From Siphonodentalium dalli (taxonomy: Eukaryota; Mollusca; Scaphopoda; Gadilida; Siphonodentaliidae), in the NCBI GenBank assembly GCA_032622095.1, contig CP136061.1, positions 133,945,587-134,009,586 of the forward strand: a stretch of 64,000 nt of DNA, read 5' to 3'. Of the stretch, positions 38,271 to 50,228 are shown piece after piece; within the stretch, counting starts at the first letter, position 1; each line of letters starts with the position of its first letter. Below the pieces are notes generated by a model that was not told where the DNA came from, ran no database searches, and worked only from the letters and a program-made list of their open reading frames with translations. A program made the translations under genes and the position numbers.

Positions 38271-38679
38271 GAATGCTAAAGGTGAAGGTAACTGAAGAAT
38301 GACCTTCACCTGATACATGCGACACGTTATTAAAGGATGACATCGCGTTTATTTGATTTGTACATCATATCTAAATAATTTAAACTGGTGAATGAATGGG
38401 GGAATGGATTTTTGTGAGCGGGAAATTTATTTAACTAGCTGCTGTAGTTCTGGATTTGTCCAGATCAAATTTGGCTGTGGGATAGCCCTGTCGTACACTT
38501 GGGGATTTATTTTAAAAAGTAAACACATGACCTATGATTTTTCTACCATTTTCGTGATCAACTGGTGTCAATCTAGCCGGGTAAACATCACTGATATGGC
38601 CTGCAGGCTTCAATTCAGTGAATTTGGCCGAAACGTTAACGCTGTCGCCTATGGGAAACCATTTAGTTCCGCGATTCCT
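38271..38679. repeat. 409-bp direct repeat, copy 2
   Basis: Same length and orientation as 36,582-36,990, 1.28 kb apart: an LTR-like layout, but without TG...CA ends and without gag/pol inside. Confidence 0.95.
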
Positions 38680-39170
38680 TGAGAAACTAGTTCGAACTCA
38701 CCATTTCCACCATTTTATGAAAGCTAGAAAATATTTGACAAACTTATCATCGCTAGAATTTTTGCCCTCCTTCTCCTCCTTTTAATACTTGCCTAAACTA
38801 TATTGGTATTTTTCGATAAAAAAAAGTTTGAACAAACAACGTTTGTTGAACTTGTTATCTAAACATGTCCCACCAATGAATATGAACTTTTGTCATTTTA
38901 TCTAGGTGTCGTCTGCTCATATTTATTATATTTTCATCAACTTTTTACGTCAAAATATAAATCATATCCCCACTCCTGGAAGAACGAACAAGTTGTTCTA
39001 CTCTCAAGATGTTATCTACTCTCACCACTGTCATGACGTCAATTTTTGTGTCATTCGGTATCCTGGCACATTATTTTAACAGAAATGTCTGGTTATGTTT
39101 AGCTTTAATAACGTATTAGATCTAACCACGTGTGTTTCATTGTGGTCTGGATCGCAACAGATTGGTATAG

Positions 39171-39319
39171 AAAATATAATAAACACAACAGTCAACTGTT
39201 CTGAGTGGCATACAAGTTTTCTCGTGAGATGCGAGAATTATTTTTACGAGATGTATCTCACTCGAGGAGAAAAACATTATGCTACTCAGAACAATTGAGT
39301 GTTGTGTTTATTATATTTT
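39171..39319. mobile_element. Foldback MITE AAAATATAATAAACACAAC
   Basis: 149 bp with 19-bp perfect outer arms, and inner arms 'ctgttctgagtggcata' / 'tatgctactcagaacaa'. Intronic, close to the donor of exon 39,457. Confidence 0.88.
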
Positions 39320-39456
39320 ATATTGTCTATATCCTTAACATCCTTCCAAATGAATAACATTAATTTATTATACAATGTTGAGTCCAATATGACTTTTCAC
39401 CACAACCTCGATGAGTGGGAGAATCCATTTAGTATAGAATGGGATATAGATAATAC

Positions 39457-39525
39457 CTGTGTGGATGCTGTGATTGATACAACGAAGGATGGAACACTAG
39501 AACAGCTGAGATTAACTAGTCGTCC
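39457..39525 (-). CDS. AHCYL-like exon: GRLVNLSCSSVPSFVVSITA...
   Basis: 69-nt, phase 0-0 exon of 23 codons: GRLVNLSCSSVPSFVVSITA followed by STQ. The acceptor is TTTTGCAG and the donor CAG followed by GTATTA. The human equivalent reads [20 protein letters not shown], so four substitutions are seen, all conservative. It is easily missed because it is short. A small foldback element (39,171-39,319) lies about 140 bp inside the downstream intron. Confidence 0.92.
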
Positions 39526-40099
39526 CTGCAAAACAAGAAAATGATTATCATTTTTATTTTTGAGGCCCTTATTCAGCAGACACTAAATATGGGCTATAAA
39601 CTGAATTTACTATCAATTTCAAATAATATTAAATTTAAAAACAGATATGTAATAAGAGTTGTGTGGATACAGTATTACATATCGCCCTTCTCGGTTACCT
39701 TGTTTTATTCCTCTGAAATAAACAAGGCAGCCACATCACATTTACACTTAGTCTATTGTGCCCTAAATATTATGTTGTTGTTATATATCATATGCTATTG
39801 AACAAACAAGACAGTCAATGACTGTGGGGTCGCCCACCAGACTGTAAAGACTGAGAAGACTGGGACTCTGATGACTACAACAGTCAGTACTTGACAAAAT
39901 TAAGACAAATTGTTCTAAATATGGACATAGCTGGATGTTCTCAGATGAGCAGGGTTCTTCACACAATTTCTTTTGCACATCCCTCTTTTACAACTGGTAC
40001 AGGTACTTCAAGCTCTCAAACTTTTGAAAATTTCCAACCTGACATCCCCCATAAAGTTAAAATTTGTGGCCATTTCGGTCCAACAGTTTAACCTGAAGT

Positions 40100-40500
40100 A
40101 GGATTTTTTTTTGGTTAAATAGAGCAAATTGTTTAATCTGAATTTTTCCTTTTTTTAAATATGTCAATGGCTCTGCCCACATTCAACCAAGTGACCTCAT
40201 TTGAAGAAATCTGAACCACAGTCACCCAAGGAACCTTTATACCAAATATGAACCCATTCGACCAAATGGAACTTGAGAAGAAGTCGTTTGAAGAATTACT
40301 ATGGTGGGAAACAGTTATGGTCCCTGCTTCGCAACTATTTGACCGGGTGACCTCATTTGAACAAATCTGAATGTGAGTCACCTAGGGAATATCCGCACCA
40401 AATATGAACCCATTCTTGATGGACGGACGATGGACGGATGGACAGATGAGGAGTGATGACTATAGCTCCACCAGTGACTTCGTCTCAGGTGAGCTAATAA
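40100..40500. repeat. Second member of the 'tgacctcatttgaac' repeat family
   Basis: Two units plus the same terminal block 'gaggagtgatgactatagct...cgtctcaggtgagctaataa' as at 26,200-26,365. It lies in the intron between exons 39,457 and 40,734. Confidence 0.8.
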
Positions 40501-40733
40501 AAAAATTGCATGACCACGAAGAAATAGAAATTTCATCTGTAAAATTCTATCTAACCTAAATGAGCAGCAGCCATCAATGTTGTGCTTGAGATTGGCACTA
40601 TTTATATATTTATTTATGGCAGGTGATAAATATATAATAGCTGCAGGTTTTTTCAGGAAAATGCATTCCCTGAATGTTGGTTTATTTGACCAAAAAATAA
40701 TATGTATAATTTGTATTTTCCAATAAGACTTAC

Positions 40734-40832
40734 CTCAGCTAATACTACAATACGTTTGCCATCTGGCCAGATTATATGATCGACCTGCGATCTGACTTTC
40801 TCCCATGTTAACTCGGGAGTCCTGAGACTTGC
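40734..40832 (-). CDS. AHCYL-like exon: ASLRTPELTWEKVRSQVDHI...
   Basis: 99-nt, phase 0-0 exon of 33 codons. It encodes ASLRTPELTWEKVRSQVDH followed by IIWPDGKRIVVLAE, very close to human AHCYL1 (SLRTPELTWERVRSQVDHV). The acceptor is ATTTCAG and the donor GAG followed by GTAAGTC. SQVDH and the WPDGKR turn are hallmarks that separate AHCYL proteins from canonical AHCY. Confidence 0.96.
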
Positions 40833-40989
40833 CTGAAATGACAACATATATAAACTTTTAGAATATAATTGACATATGTCACAGCTATTGGGCAATGAAG
40901 CAGTAACCCCTTATTTAATGTTAGGTATAAATACTAACGCAGTTGAGTTTCTGAGCAGCTATCAACAGAACACTGCCAGTTGTGGCATA

Positions 40990-41199
40990 CAGTAATGCCC
41001 TAAATAATCGACTCCTTAACTACAGCAGAATTATGGGTAATTTTTCAGGATTTAGTCGGAAATATGGCTTGTTGCCATTCGTCGAAAAGCTCTCAGTGAG
41101 AGCTTTCCGATGAATGGCAACAAGCCATATTGACTAAATCCTGAAAAATTACCCAGAATTCTGCTGTGGTTAAGGAGTCGATTATTTAGGGCATTACTG
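40990..41199. mobile_element. Foldback MITE family 1, copy 9 (full)
   Basis: Complete palindrome in the intron upstream of exon 40,734. Its right end abuts the 237-bp inverted duplication. Confidence 0.92.
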
Positions 41200-41436
41200 T
41201 ATATTCTATATAAAGAGCTAGCTCCAAGGTCAGCAGTAATTTTACATTCTATAAAAAGGTCACCCCTTCAGGGTCTTCATTATGTGACAACATTTGAGCC
41301 ATTTAACTTGGTGCGCTTCTCAATCAGGACTCATAATATGCTGTCTCAATTGCTACAATGCTATTATCAAGGCTGGATCTAATGACAATCATTATAGCGG
41401 CTTCTGTCTCGTTATATTTGGCAATGATTATTAGTG
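41200..41436. repeat. 237-bp inverted duplication, member A
   Basis: Reverse complement of 49,326-49,562 with about four differences. Both members abut a family 1 MITE at the same base, so the MITE was part of the duplicated unit. Confidence 0.92.
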
Positions 41437-41454
41437 TTTAAATTTACTCAAAAA

Positions 41455-41591
41455 GCCATACTTCCAACTAAATCCTGAAAAAATACCCATAATTCTGAAG
41501 TGGTTAAGGAATCGATTATTTAAGGCATATATCCTGAAAAATTACCCATAATTCTGCAGTAGTTAAGGAGTCGATTGTTTAAGGCATTACT
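41455..41591. mobile_element. Foldback MITE family 1, two right-arm remnants
   Basis: Two consecutive right-arm pieces, 41,455-41,528 and 41,532-41,591, each from 'tcctgaaaaa.tacccataattctg' to 'ttaaggcat'. Confidence 0.8.
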
Positions 41592-42285
41592 GTAATATGA
41601 TCAATGGTATATTTCAAATTGCAACAAGTACAATGCAAGACCATTCCCAGCAAAGGTGGCTTTTCACTGAGGTTAATTAATTTTTTGAGGTTGCTTAAAT
41701 CAAAAGATGTCTTAACCCAGCCTGCAATGACTTGACAAAAGTTGTTGCATCTGGATATGCTTCATCACATTGTGCATCATGAATATACCAAAGTTCATTC
41801 CCATCCGATCTAAGATAATGGAGATACATGGATTGACATATTATACACTTTAAGGACCATAACTTCAGAAGAAACAAGAGGTTGCACCAGCAGGGCTGGA
41901 ATAACCCCATGGTGGCGAATTCGAACCGACAAAAGTATGGTTGAGATATCTGCTCGGACAGGGGAAAAAACCCAACATTTTCATATAAACAAAGATAAAT
42001 AACTCGACAACAGGAAAATACGAAAACAACAATTCGACTCTCAATTGATTGCCATTATAGCACTGAACATCCATACCAAATTTTATTGATGTCAGTCAAC
42101 CGGTGGTGGAGATACAGACACAAAACCAACATAACAAAACCAAATAAACAAAGATGAATAACTCTAGAATGGAAAAATGAACAAAAAAAACGATTGAACA
42201 CTCAATTGATTGCCCTCATAGTAGTGAACATCCAGATAAACAAAGATGAATAACTCTAGAACGGACGGACAGATAACCCGACCTA

Positions 42286-42422
42286 CAGTAATGCCCTAAA
42301 TAATCAACTCCTTAACCACAGCAGAATTATGGGTAATTTTTCAGGATTTAGTCGGACTAAATCCTGAAATATTACCCATAATTCTGCTGTGGTTAAGGAG
42401 TCGACTATTTAGGGCATTACTG
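42286..42422. mobile_element. Foldback MITE family 1, 137-bp symmetric deletion copy
   Basis: Both outer arms are intact but join at 'ggatttagtcggactaaatcc', so the central ~75 bp is lost symmetrically. Confidence 0.92.
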
Positions 42423-42589
42423 CATGTTGATTGACATAGAGAGCTCCCAAGATTTGACAGAGACGGCGGTTTGAACTGACGCATGGAACCCAAAACTATG
42501 TTAGCAAGGAATAATAAGATGACATAAGGAAGTAACAGCTCACTGGGGTGCTCACTTCTAAAATTTCAGGTAAGCAGTCATTGATCTCA

Positions 42590-42757
<168 letters not shown>

Positions 42758-42829
42758 TTAATGATCCTGTCCCAGTGCATTCTCTTATATAATTATGCAA
42801 GTCTCCCATAGGAAACCTTGCCTATATAA

Positions 42830-45438
42830 GGGGTCATCTCAAAACTACCATCGGGATCCCGATAAATATCCCGATAACTCAAATACTATCTTCTAACTTT
42901 CCCAATAGATCCCGATAGAGCAGTCGCGATTTCCCGAAAATATTCCGATACCGCATCTAAATATTCCGATAACACGCTGAGTTCCCGAATATTTCCCGAT
43001 AAAAGTCCGAAAGTTATGTTGCGTATTGCCAATAACTTTCCGATAATTTTACCCATTTATTTCACGAACAATTATGTCTGTTTTGATAATCGATGAATCG
43101 AGCATGTTGTTTTGTTTATATATTTGTTTGTTTCCGGTTCAATGTGTTGTCATTACTTTTGGATTCGTCCACAGCTTACTATGTAAGTATATTTTTATTG
43201 GGGTAGAAGCTTGTTTAAAAGAATTAAAACTCTACACGTTTCAAGTTTTGATTGGAAGTTATTAAATTGTCCATTGAATTATTTTTGCAAATTATACATA
43301 CAGCACATATCTCCTAGAAGCGCCATGAAGGACACATAAAAAGGAACAGTTTGATAAAGGTAGTATCCCTTCAACTCTAGCCAAAGTGAACGTGAGAAAA
43401 AATTCAAATATGTATTTCATAAAAATCGAATAAGTTACCAAACATGTGAAATAAATGGCATAAGATTACGATAATTACTACACATTGGCTTCAAATATTT
43501 GATTTTCAATCGCAGGTAGCTTTCTTTGAACAATATTTGAGAGGTACACCCATATTGTTCGGCTGATTTTCCCACCACCTGATTTGCGCTTATTTTTTGG
43601 CGCCATCAGTGTCTAGTAAACAATTCGTGCTGCCAGGATTTTGATTCATCATTCAAGAATAAATTTGTTCTCAAAACTAAGGCCAATAGATATAATTTCT
43701 CCCAGAGTATTTTTTTCTCAATCATACTCAATGTAACATTTTTAAAATGCAGATAACGAAATGCGTTAAATCATTATTTTTGAAAATGGCGCGTCTTGCA
43801 CGTGATTCGCCTCGCCGCCTGCTGACACAAGCAATTCAAATAAAACATAACACAAGTTTTACACTGTCAATTCTTTAATTTTGAACATCACAATTTGGCG
43901 AATTTGCTGGAGGCTATCTAAGTGATAATGCGCAGTGAATGTGAACTTTAGTAATCACACAAGAACAAAATAATCAGCGCTGACAAAAATGTTTACCCCT
44001 CCGAGAACCTCATGCACCTATTGTTCGAACTTGACCGAGTTATGATCGATAGATCTCTGCACATTTCGATGCGTCTATCATGCCCATCATATATGACATA
44101 ATATTGTCAAGTCATTTGAAAAAGATGGAATGGCTATTAATGTCGATAAAGTAACTTTCTCACCGTGCATGTGAGATATCAAACTAAAGTTAGCAAGACA
44201 TCGTTTTGAAAAAGATGACGAAATATACTAAAAATAAATCGCATTGTGACACAGGTGGTAACTACCTTGATCTTGATGATGCAATCGTGAAATTCGACAC
44301 TGTCACTATTAGAACATAATTAGACTATGTTCAACTTATCGAAATAATCAATGCAGCCTATAATTAGTAGTAATTACAGAAAAAAACAAAATTAATGTAC
44401 AGTATATACAAAAGCAGCTCATTGAAACTTAAATTGTCAGTTTTTATAACTTTTGCACTGGAGATGTTCATGGAATTTTCCATTCCTATTTTCACAGGTC
44501 CGCACATAGATGCTCTTTATTTACCATATTAGGATTCATGATATTAACTATGGGATTACTACTAAATTGTTAATGCTGAAAGTATATACATATATAGCAG
44601 GACCCCCATATGTCATGTTACGAATCTCTATACTCTTGACTAAATCGTAGAGAACAGAGTAGAGGTTCATGGCAACATTGATGGATCTCAAACACCACCC
44701 CCCCCCCCCCCCCCCCCCCACCCCCGAAACTGCATGAGCATGCAGAATGTAGGCATAACAGCAAAATTTCATGCTTAAAGTTTAACCCACTGTGGAGTTA
44801 TATTTTTCTTTCTTCTGGCGAGTTTTGTTGTTTGCGATGTGCTGGTAAACAAAAATGCAATTGCGTTATAAATCACATCAAATGTTCTGTCGCAAATTGC
44901 AACAAAGCCTGTATATTTGGAATATATACGTACAGGCCCGATATTTTTTTAAGCTGGAGTTGTACGTCCCATGTTTGAAATTGTTTTTACTGGTTCACTG
45001 TGTAAAATCTGAAAATTATTGTCTTCAAGACAAGCACGATTAAGTGACTTCACACTCCGGCCTACAAACATACTGACATCCAACTTTTAGTGTTAGATCG
45101 GTCCGAGTGTATATTCTCACTAGAAATCAAATAAAGTTGTCAACTATTTAAATTTCTTAGTACTGTACCAACAAAATTGAGAAGTAAACATCTTTATACA
45201 TTTATACATATGGAATATGTCCTGTGGTATGGCAGAAGGGGAAAATTGGCTGGGGGAATGGGACCCTTAAAGGGACCCCCTGCCCTACTAGCAGAAAGCC
45301 TGGCTTATGTCAATATTCCGAAACATTCCCGATAAACGTTGCGTCATTTCCCGATAATAATTTCCCGATAACTGAATATGCTATCGGGATTTATCGGGAA
45401 ATAGGCTGATTTTCCGACAGTAGTTTTGAGATGACGCC
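42830..45438. mobile_element. Harbinger-like non-autonomous element, copy 1
   Basis: About 2.6 kb with ends GGGGTCATCTCAAAACTA and the inverted GGCGTCATCTCAAAACTA, flanked by TAA on both sides as in PIF/Harbinger insertions. The left ~200 bp contain at least seven CCGATA motifs and the right ~110 bp at least five, likely transposase-binding clusters. No transposase frame is seen. It is inserted in the TTAA foldback element spanning 42,721-45,789, in the AHCYL intron upstream of the 42,605 exon. Confidence 0.75.
43478..43606 (-). CDS. Short ORF MAPKNKRKSGGG... inside the Harbinger-like element
   Basis: A 42-codon minus-strand frame begins MAPKNKRKSGGGKISRTIWV and ends at TAG. The second element copy (minus strand from about 53,720) has the same first ~53 bp but then stops. 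The basic start looks like a nuclear protein N-terminus and could be a decayed exon of the parent transposon or a captured host exon. I do not recognise it. It may be non-coding. Confidence 0.25.
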   Translation of the reverse strand: MAPKNKRKSGGGKISRTIWVYLSNIVQRKLPAIENQIFEANV

Positions 45439-45939
45439 TAAGAGAATGCATTGGCTTACAAGGTCAAGGTAAATATTGTAAGGCCAATGCATTCTCTTAT
45501 ATATGCGAGTTTCCCATAGGGAACCTCGCATATGTAAGAGAATGCACTGGCTTACGAGGTCAAGGTAAATATTGTAAAGTCAATGCATTCTCTTATATAT
45601 GCGAGTCCCCCATAGGGAACCTCGCATATATAAGAGAATGCACTGGCTTACAAGGTTAAAGGTAAATATTGTTAGGCCAATGCATTCTATTATATATGCG
45701 AGGTGATCTATGGTCTACTCGCATATATAAGAGAATGCATTGCACAGGGTTTTGCAAAATTTCAGAAAGCTCCAGGCATGAAAGGTTAAAGGCCGGATAT
45801 AGGATATACACTATTTTTTATTGTCATTGTACTGAATCTCACAGGATCTCACAGTACTCACTAAGGCTATAGCTAGATCAATTCTGTTTCTGCAAATAAA
45901 CAATTTCTGTAAAAAGATAATCAGAGATTATGTCAAGTT

Positions 45940-46310
45940 GTGACATAAAAAAAATGTGCATTTGGACCGAATTTGGTCAAAATCAGATTACACACATTTG
46001 TTAAAGTTATCATGCTTATGACGCTAAATAGATACCCGGTAAATCCAGGAGACATAACACCTGGAAAATAATTTGTGCAGGACCAGTTTTCGAGTTCAAA
46101 GAGATTCATGAGTAGAAGCAACGATCCAACAATGGTAAAAACTCGGATTACGTTTGTTAGAGTTATCATGTTTGGTTGTGAAATAAGACACCCAGTAAGC
46201 AATCCAGGAAGTAAAATTCCTTGAAAAAGGACTGCTTTTCGAACTCATACAAGTTATTCATGAGTAGAAGCCACTGTCCAAATTTGGTCAAAATCGGCAT
46301 GACATTTGGG
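45940..46310. repeat. Diverged tandem repeat, ~170-bp unit
   Basis: 'ggtcaaaatc.g', 'gttagagttatcatg', 'cccagtaa..aatccagga' and 'attcatgagtagaagc' recur at ~170 bp. Intronic. Confidence 0.75.
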
Positions 46311-46325
46311 ATCTTTTAAACCTAC

Positions 46326-46396
46326 CTGTGCAGGTGACAAGAACATCGACCTGCCTTACAACATCAGTTATTTTGACAACCTGAAAGCCATCCATA
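46326..46396 (-). CDS. AHCYL-like exon: MDGFQVVKITDVVRQVDVLV...
   Basis: 71-nt exon after a TATTTTGCAG acceptor. The first T finishes the split Cys codon. It encodes MDGFQVVKITDVVRQVDV and then LVTCT plus the first base of Gly, and ends before donor GTAGGTTT. This is the part of the Rossmann domain that leads to the TCTGN motif. The intron upstream of it (46,397-46,914) is the shortest in the gene and still contains half of a foldback MITE. Confidence 0.94.
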
Positions 46397-46455
46397 CTGC
46401 AAAATAAAGAAAATAGCGATGAAATTCACAGAAGTTGTTAGTTTGATATGGTTTA

Positions 46456-46560
46456 CAGTCATGCCCTAAGTAATCAACTCCTTAACCACAGCAGAATTAT
46501 GGGTAACTTTTCAGGATTTAGTCGGAAATATGGCTTGTTGCCATTCATCGGAAAGCTCTC
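46456..46560. mobile_element. Foldback MITE family 1, left arm only
   Basis: Ends at 'ggaaagctctc', the apex. It lies in the 518-bp intron between exons 46,326 and 46,915. Confidence 0.9.
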
Positions 46561-46913
46561 GTTGAGCTGTATATAGTAGATAAACATACTCTGTTGAGTT
46601 GGATATTCGAGCATGAAAACAGTTTCTGAACTCGCCAGCAAGTGACTCGTTGAAGTGAGCAAGTCAACAAACTTTTTCCATGCTCGAATGCACTGTGGTG
46701 AACATCCAAAATACCAACAAACAGTGGCTCAGATATCTGAACAGCTGAACAGAAAAAACTAATTTTGAGATAAACAAAGATGGATAACTCTAGAAAGAAA
46801 AATGCAGACAACATCATTGGTCCCTCTTTTGAAAGTGTGCTGATGGTGAACATTGATAACCAATGGCCGATATATATGTGCAGACTTTGAGTGGAGGTAT
46901 AAAATGGAATTTA

Positions 46914-47122
<209 letters not shown>

Positions 47123-47530
47123 CATGGCCTCATTCATCTGCAATAAGAGACAGACTCAGATTGAAGTGATATAATGGTTTTGGAAATATCTGGATTTGAG
47201 TCGCAATTTCATGGTTATTCAGCACTATCCATGAACTACAAAGACACAAACCTTTGATATCTAACTTTTTTATGTAGTGTTGTAACAGTTAATGCAATAT
47301 CTGGATTTGAGTCACAATTGCATTGTTATTCAACAGTACTTATTAACTTTAAGACTAACCCCGGAGGGGACCAAAGCCAATAGGTGGCTGCTAATTTTGA
47401 CAACCCATAATAGATCTATGATGGTAGTGTAGCATATAATATGCAACAACAACCTTCAAAAGGGCTGTCAGTGGGAAGATTTGAGAGAGCTTTTTCTCAT
47501 TATCGAGTAAATCAACCATTTGCTTTTTTT

Positions 47531-48000
47531 CGAGGCATTATAATAGATTATAACTAAACTTTTTTTTGCAGCTCGCTCATATTCAGGGAGGAATGTTAAT
47601 AGTCTCCATGTATATCAGGCAACGCTTATAAACAAAGGTTGATTATTTTTCTGTCATGAAATTTTAATTATTATAAAGGGGCGTTTTTTTTCTCTCGAGG
47701 AATTATAATAGATTATAACTAAACTTTTTTTGCAGCTCGCTCATATTCAGGGAGGAATGTTAATAGTCTCCATGTATATCAGGCAACGCTTATAAACAAA
47801 GGTTGATTATTTTTCTGTCATGAAATTTTAATTAAGGGGCGTTTTTTTTTCTCGAGGCATTATAATAGATTATAACTAAACTTTTTTTGCAGCTCGCTCA
47901 TATTCAGGGAGGAATGTTAATAGTCTCCATGTATATCAGGCAACGCTTATAAACAAAGGTTGATTATTTTTCTGTCATGAAATTTTAATTAAGGGGGCGT
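47531..48000. repeat. Three-copy tandem repeat, 157-164 bp unit
   Basis: Units start at 47,531, 47,695 and 47,852 with 'ataatagattataactaaac' and share 'cagctcgctcatattcaggg' and 'caacgcttataaacaaagg'. Nearly identical, so recently amplified. Flanked by diverged direct repeats (47,350-47,510 and 48,165-48,320, 'ggggaccaaagccaat'). Confidence 0.92.
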
Positions 48001-48395
48001 AATCTATTTTTAAGTATTGACGTTATTTCTCTATAGATTATACATCTGGAAACATCTGATTTACGTCAGTCATATAGTTATTTGACACTACCTATGAACT
48101 TTAAGACAAAGTTTATTAACATTGAAAGCTTCTAAAAGGTTGGCAAGATAATGACACGTCTACATACCCAGAGGGGACCAAAGCCAATTAGGGACTGCTA
48201 TTTCTGACAACCCATAAGATAACTACGATGATAGTGTTACAGAATATCCACAAGCAACCTTCAAACCTGTCAACGAAAATAATTGAGAGAATTTTTTCGT
48301 GGATAAAAGTTTTCATTATTGATTTCTCATGTGGAGTCTTATTATCGGAAGGAAATTTACATTACAGAGAGAGCAATGGATTATGAAATTTCTGG

Positions 48396-48502
48396 ATATC
48401 CCCAAGTGGCAAGTGTTGTTTAAGAATACTTTATTATTACCAGAAAACCAATCTATATTTTAATTAAAGTATTCTTAAACAACACTAGCCGCTTGGGGAT
48501 AT
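48396..48502. repeat. Foldback repeat ATATCCCCAAG
   Basis: 'atatccccaagtggcaagtg' and 'ttgtttaagaatacttta' pair with the right half with few mismatches; probable small MITE. Confidence 0.85.
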
Positions 48503-48605
48503 ACACTCCCAAGATATCACGAATACATTCTACTATTATGTCTTAATTATTGTAGTCAATTATACACGCATGGTTTTGCACATAGCTTCTAAATAAAATA
48601 TATAT

Positions 48606-48655
48606 TAAACCTTTTCATGAAGGGAGCTGCGCTGGTGCAGCATTAAATACCCTGA
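48606..48655. mobile_element. TTAA MITE family 3, left-end fragment
   Basis: 'ttaaaccttttcatgaaggg' followed by 'agctgcgctggtgcagcatt', then unrelated sequence. Confidence 0.75.
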
Positions 48656-48844
48656 TAAATTCTTGACCTTCTCAGATCAAAGGATTAAAATGGTTTACTG
48701 TCGGAGTTCGCAGCCAATCACATAAAGAACCTGTGACCTGGTGGTCAATATGTTCACCTGTGATGACCAACTTCTGGCAACACATGTATATTGTTTATGC
48801 CACTGTATGAAATAATGTGTCATAAATGCGGTAGAATGTGAGCA

Positions 48845-49115
48845 TTATATAAATGGCTTCTCCCATTCAGTTAAAAAACTATACATAGGATGTCTATTAT
48901 TCATTTGGAGGGAGGTTCATGTTATAAATGTAGACGGCAGAAAGACAAGACAGACGAAAAGCTAAAACAAGTGTAGAAGGATTCATATTTTTTGGTGGGA
49001 AATGTTCAGATAATAAGTTCAACAAAACAACATATGGTCAGTTGTTGAACTTATTATCTGAACATTTCATAAGAGAACTACTTGTCAATAAGTATTTAGT
49101 ATCGAAAAGGTTAAA
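48845..49115. mobile_element. Hairpin family 'atgttcagataataagttcaac', copy
   Basis: Core hairpin 48,999-49,070 with shared flanks; see 20,640-20,910. Function unknown; probably a short DNA transposon. Confidence 0.65.
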
Positions 49116-49325
49116 TAGGAATCTATTTAAGCACTTTTAAAAGAGTAGAGTAAGTCGAAATTTAAGCACTTTCATTTGGCATACAAACCCTGACATAAAA
49201 CGTCACACGGAAGAGAGCACATCAAATCAAAAGTGAAGTATTTGGGAGAAAACAAAAATTATTAAAAAGTTCAGGCCCTGAACTTCATGGAAGAGACACA
49301 TTTAACATGTTGAGTAAATTCCAAC

Positions 49326-49562
49326 ACTAACTATCATTGCCAAATATAACGAGTCAGAAGCCGCTATAATGATTGTCATTAGATCCAGCCTTGATATAGC
49401 ATTGTAGCAATTGAGACGGCATATTATGAGTCCTGATTGAGAAGCGCACCAAGTTAAATGGCTCAAATGTCGTGTCACATAATGAAGACCCTGAAGGGGT
49501 GACCTTTTTATAGAATGTAAAATTACTGCTGACCTTGGAGCTAGCTCTTTATATAGAATATA
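49326..49562. repeat. 237-bp inverted duplication, member B
   Basis: Pairs with 41,200-41,436; the two bracket AHCYL exons 42,605, 46,326 and 46,915. The minus-strand frame here is fortuitous. Confidence 0.92.
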
Positions 49563-49674
49563 CAGTAATGCCCTAAATAATCGACTCCTTAACCACATCA
49601 GAATTATGGGTAATTTTTCAGGATTTAGTCAATATGGGTTGTTGCCATTCATCGGAAAGCTCTCCCTCAGGAAA
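49563..49674. mobile_element. Foldback MITE family 1, left arm only
   Basis: Adjacent to the 49,326-49,562 member of the inverted duplication; stops at the apex 'ggaaagctctc' and is followed by a different hairpin repeat. Confidence 0.9.
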
Positions 49675-49757
49675 TGTTCAGATAATAAGTTCAACAAACG
49701 ACCATAAATAGGACTCCCTCTGTACTTGTATTATCTGTCGTCTGCTTATTTTTCCTT

Positions 49758-50133
49758 TTAAAATGATGTGAAACACTCCAGTTGGGTGATCAAATATAAA
49801 TGGAGAAAAATCTTGCTCAAAGTAGTTATTTTACAGAATATTAATCCAAATTTACAACACACACCGTCAGTCTTATATATTTATTAAATGCAATGAGTAT
49901 CGATGCCGAAATCATTAGCGTTAGTTTATCGCCGATTGTTGCATCCCGAATCGAGATGTAAATATTTACAATTGAGCGTAGTTCAGACGGTGCTTTCTAT
50001 GAAGTTGTATAGTCAATTTCTTTGAGATATTGGGCGATGTTAGTAAAATGCTACATTCCCCCCAGTTGGCATAGTGTCTGAGTTCTAATTTATCAGTTTC
50101 ATGGACCTGGACAAGACAATAATATGTCTTTAT
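49758..50133. mobile_element. TTAA MITE family 4, copy 3
   Basis: Collinear with copy 1 ('gatgtgaaacactccagttg', 'tgttgcatcccgaatcgaga', 'caataatatgtcttta'). Confidence 0.82.
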
Positions 50134-50228
50134 ATATATAACTTAATGGGAGAGTCCATTCAGTATAGATGAATTCAAGTTCCAGGCTAATTTTAACAAA
50201 TTTTGCTATATCATTTAAAATCTAATGT

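Noticed and set aside
36582-38679. LTR retrotransposon
   Set aside because: No TG...CA termini, tRNA primer site, polypurine tract or gag/pol between the repeats.
36703-38682. Two almost identical 96-100 codon ORFs
   Set aside because: Identity reflects the 409-bp direct repeat. No recognisable domain or splice context, and synonymous bias cannot be judged from five differences.
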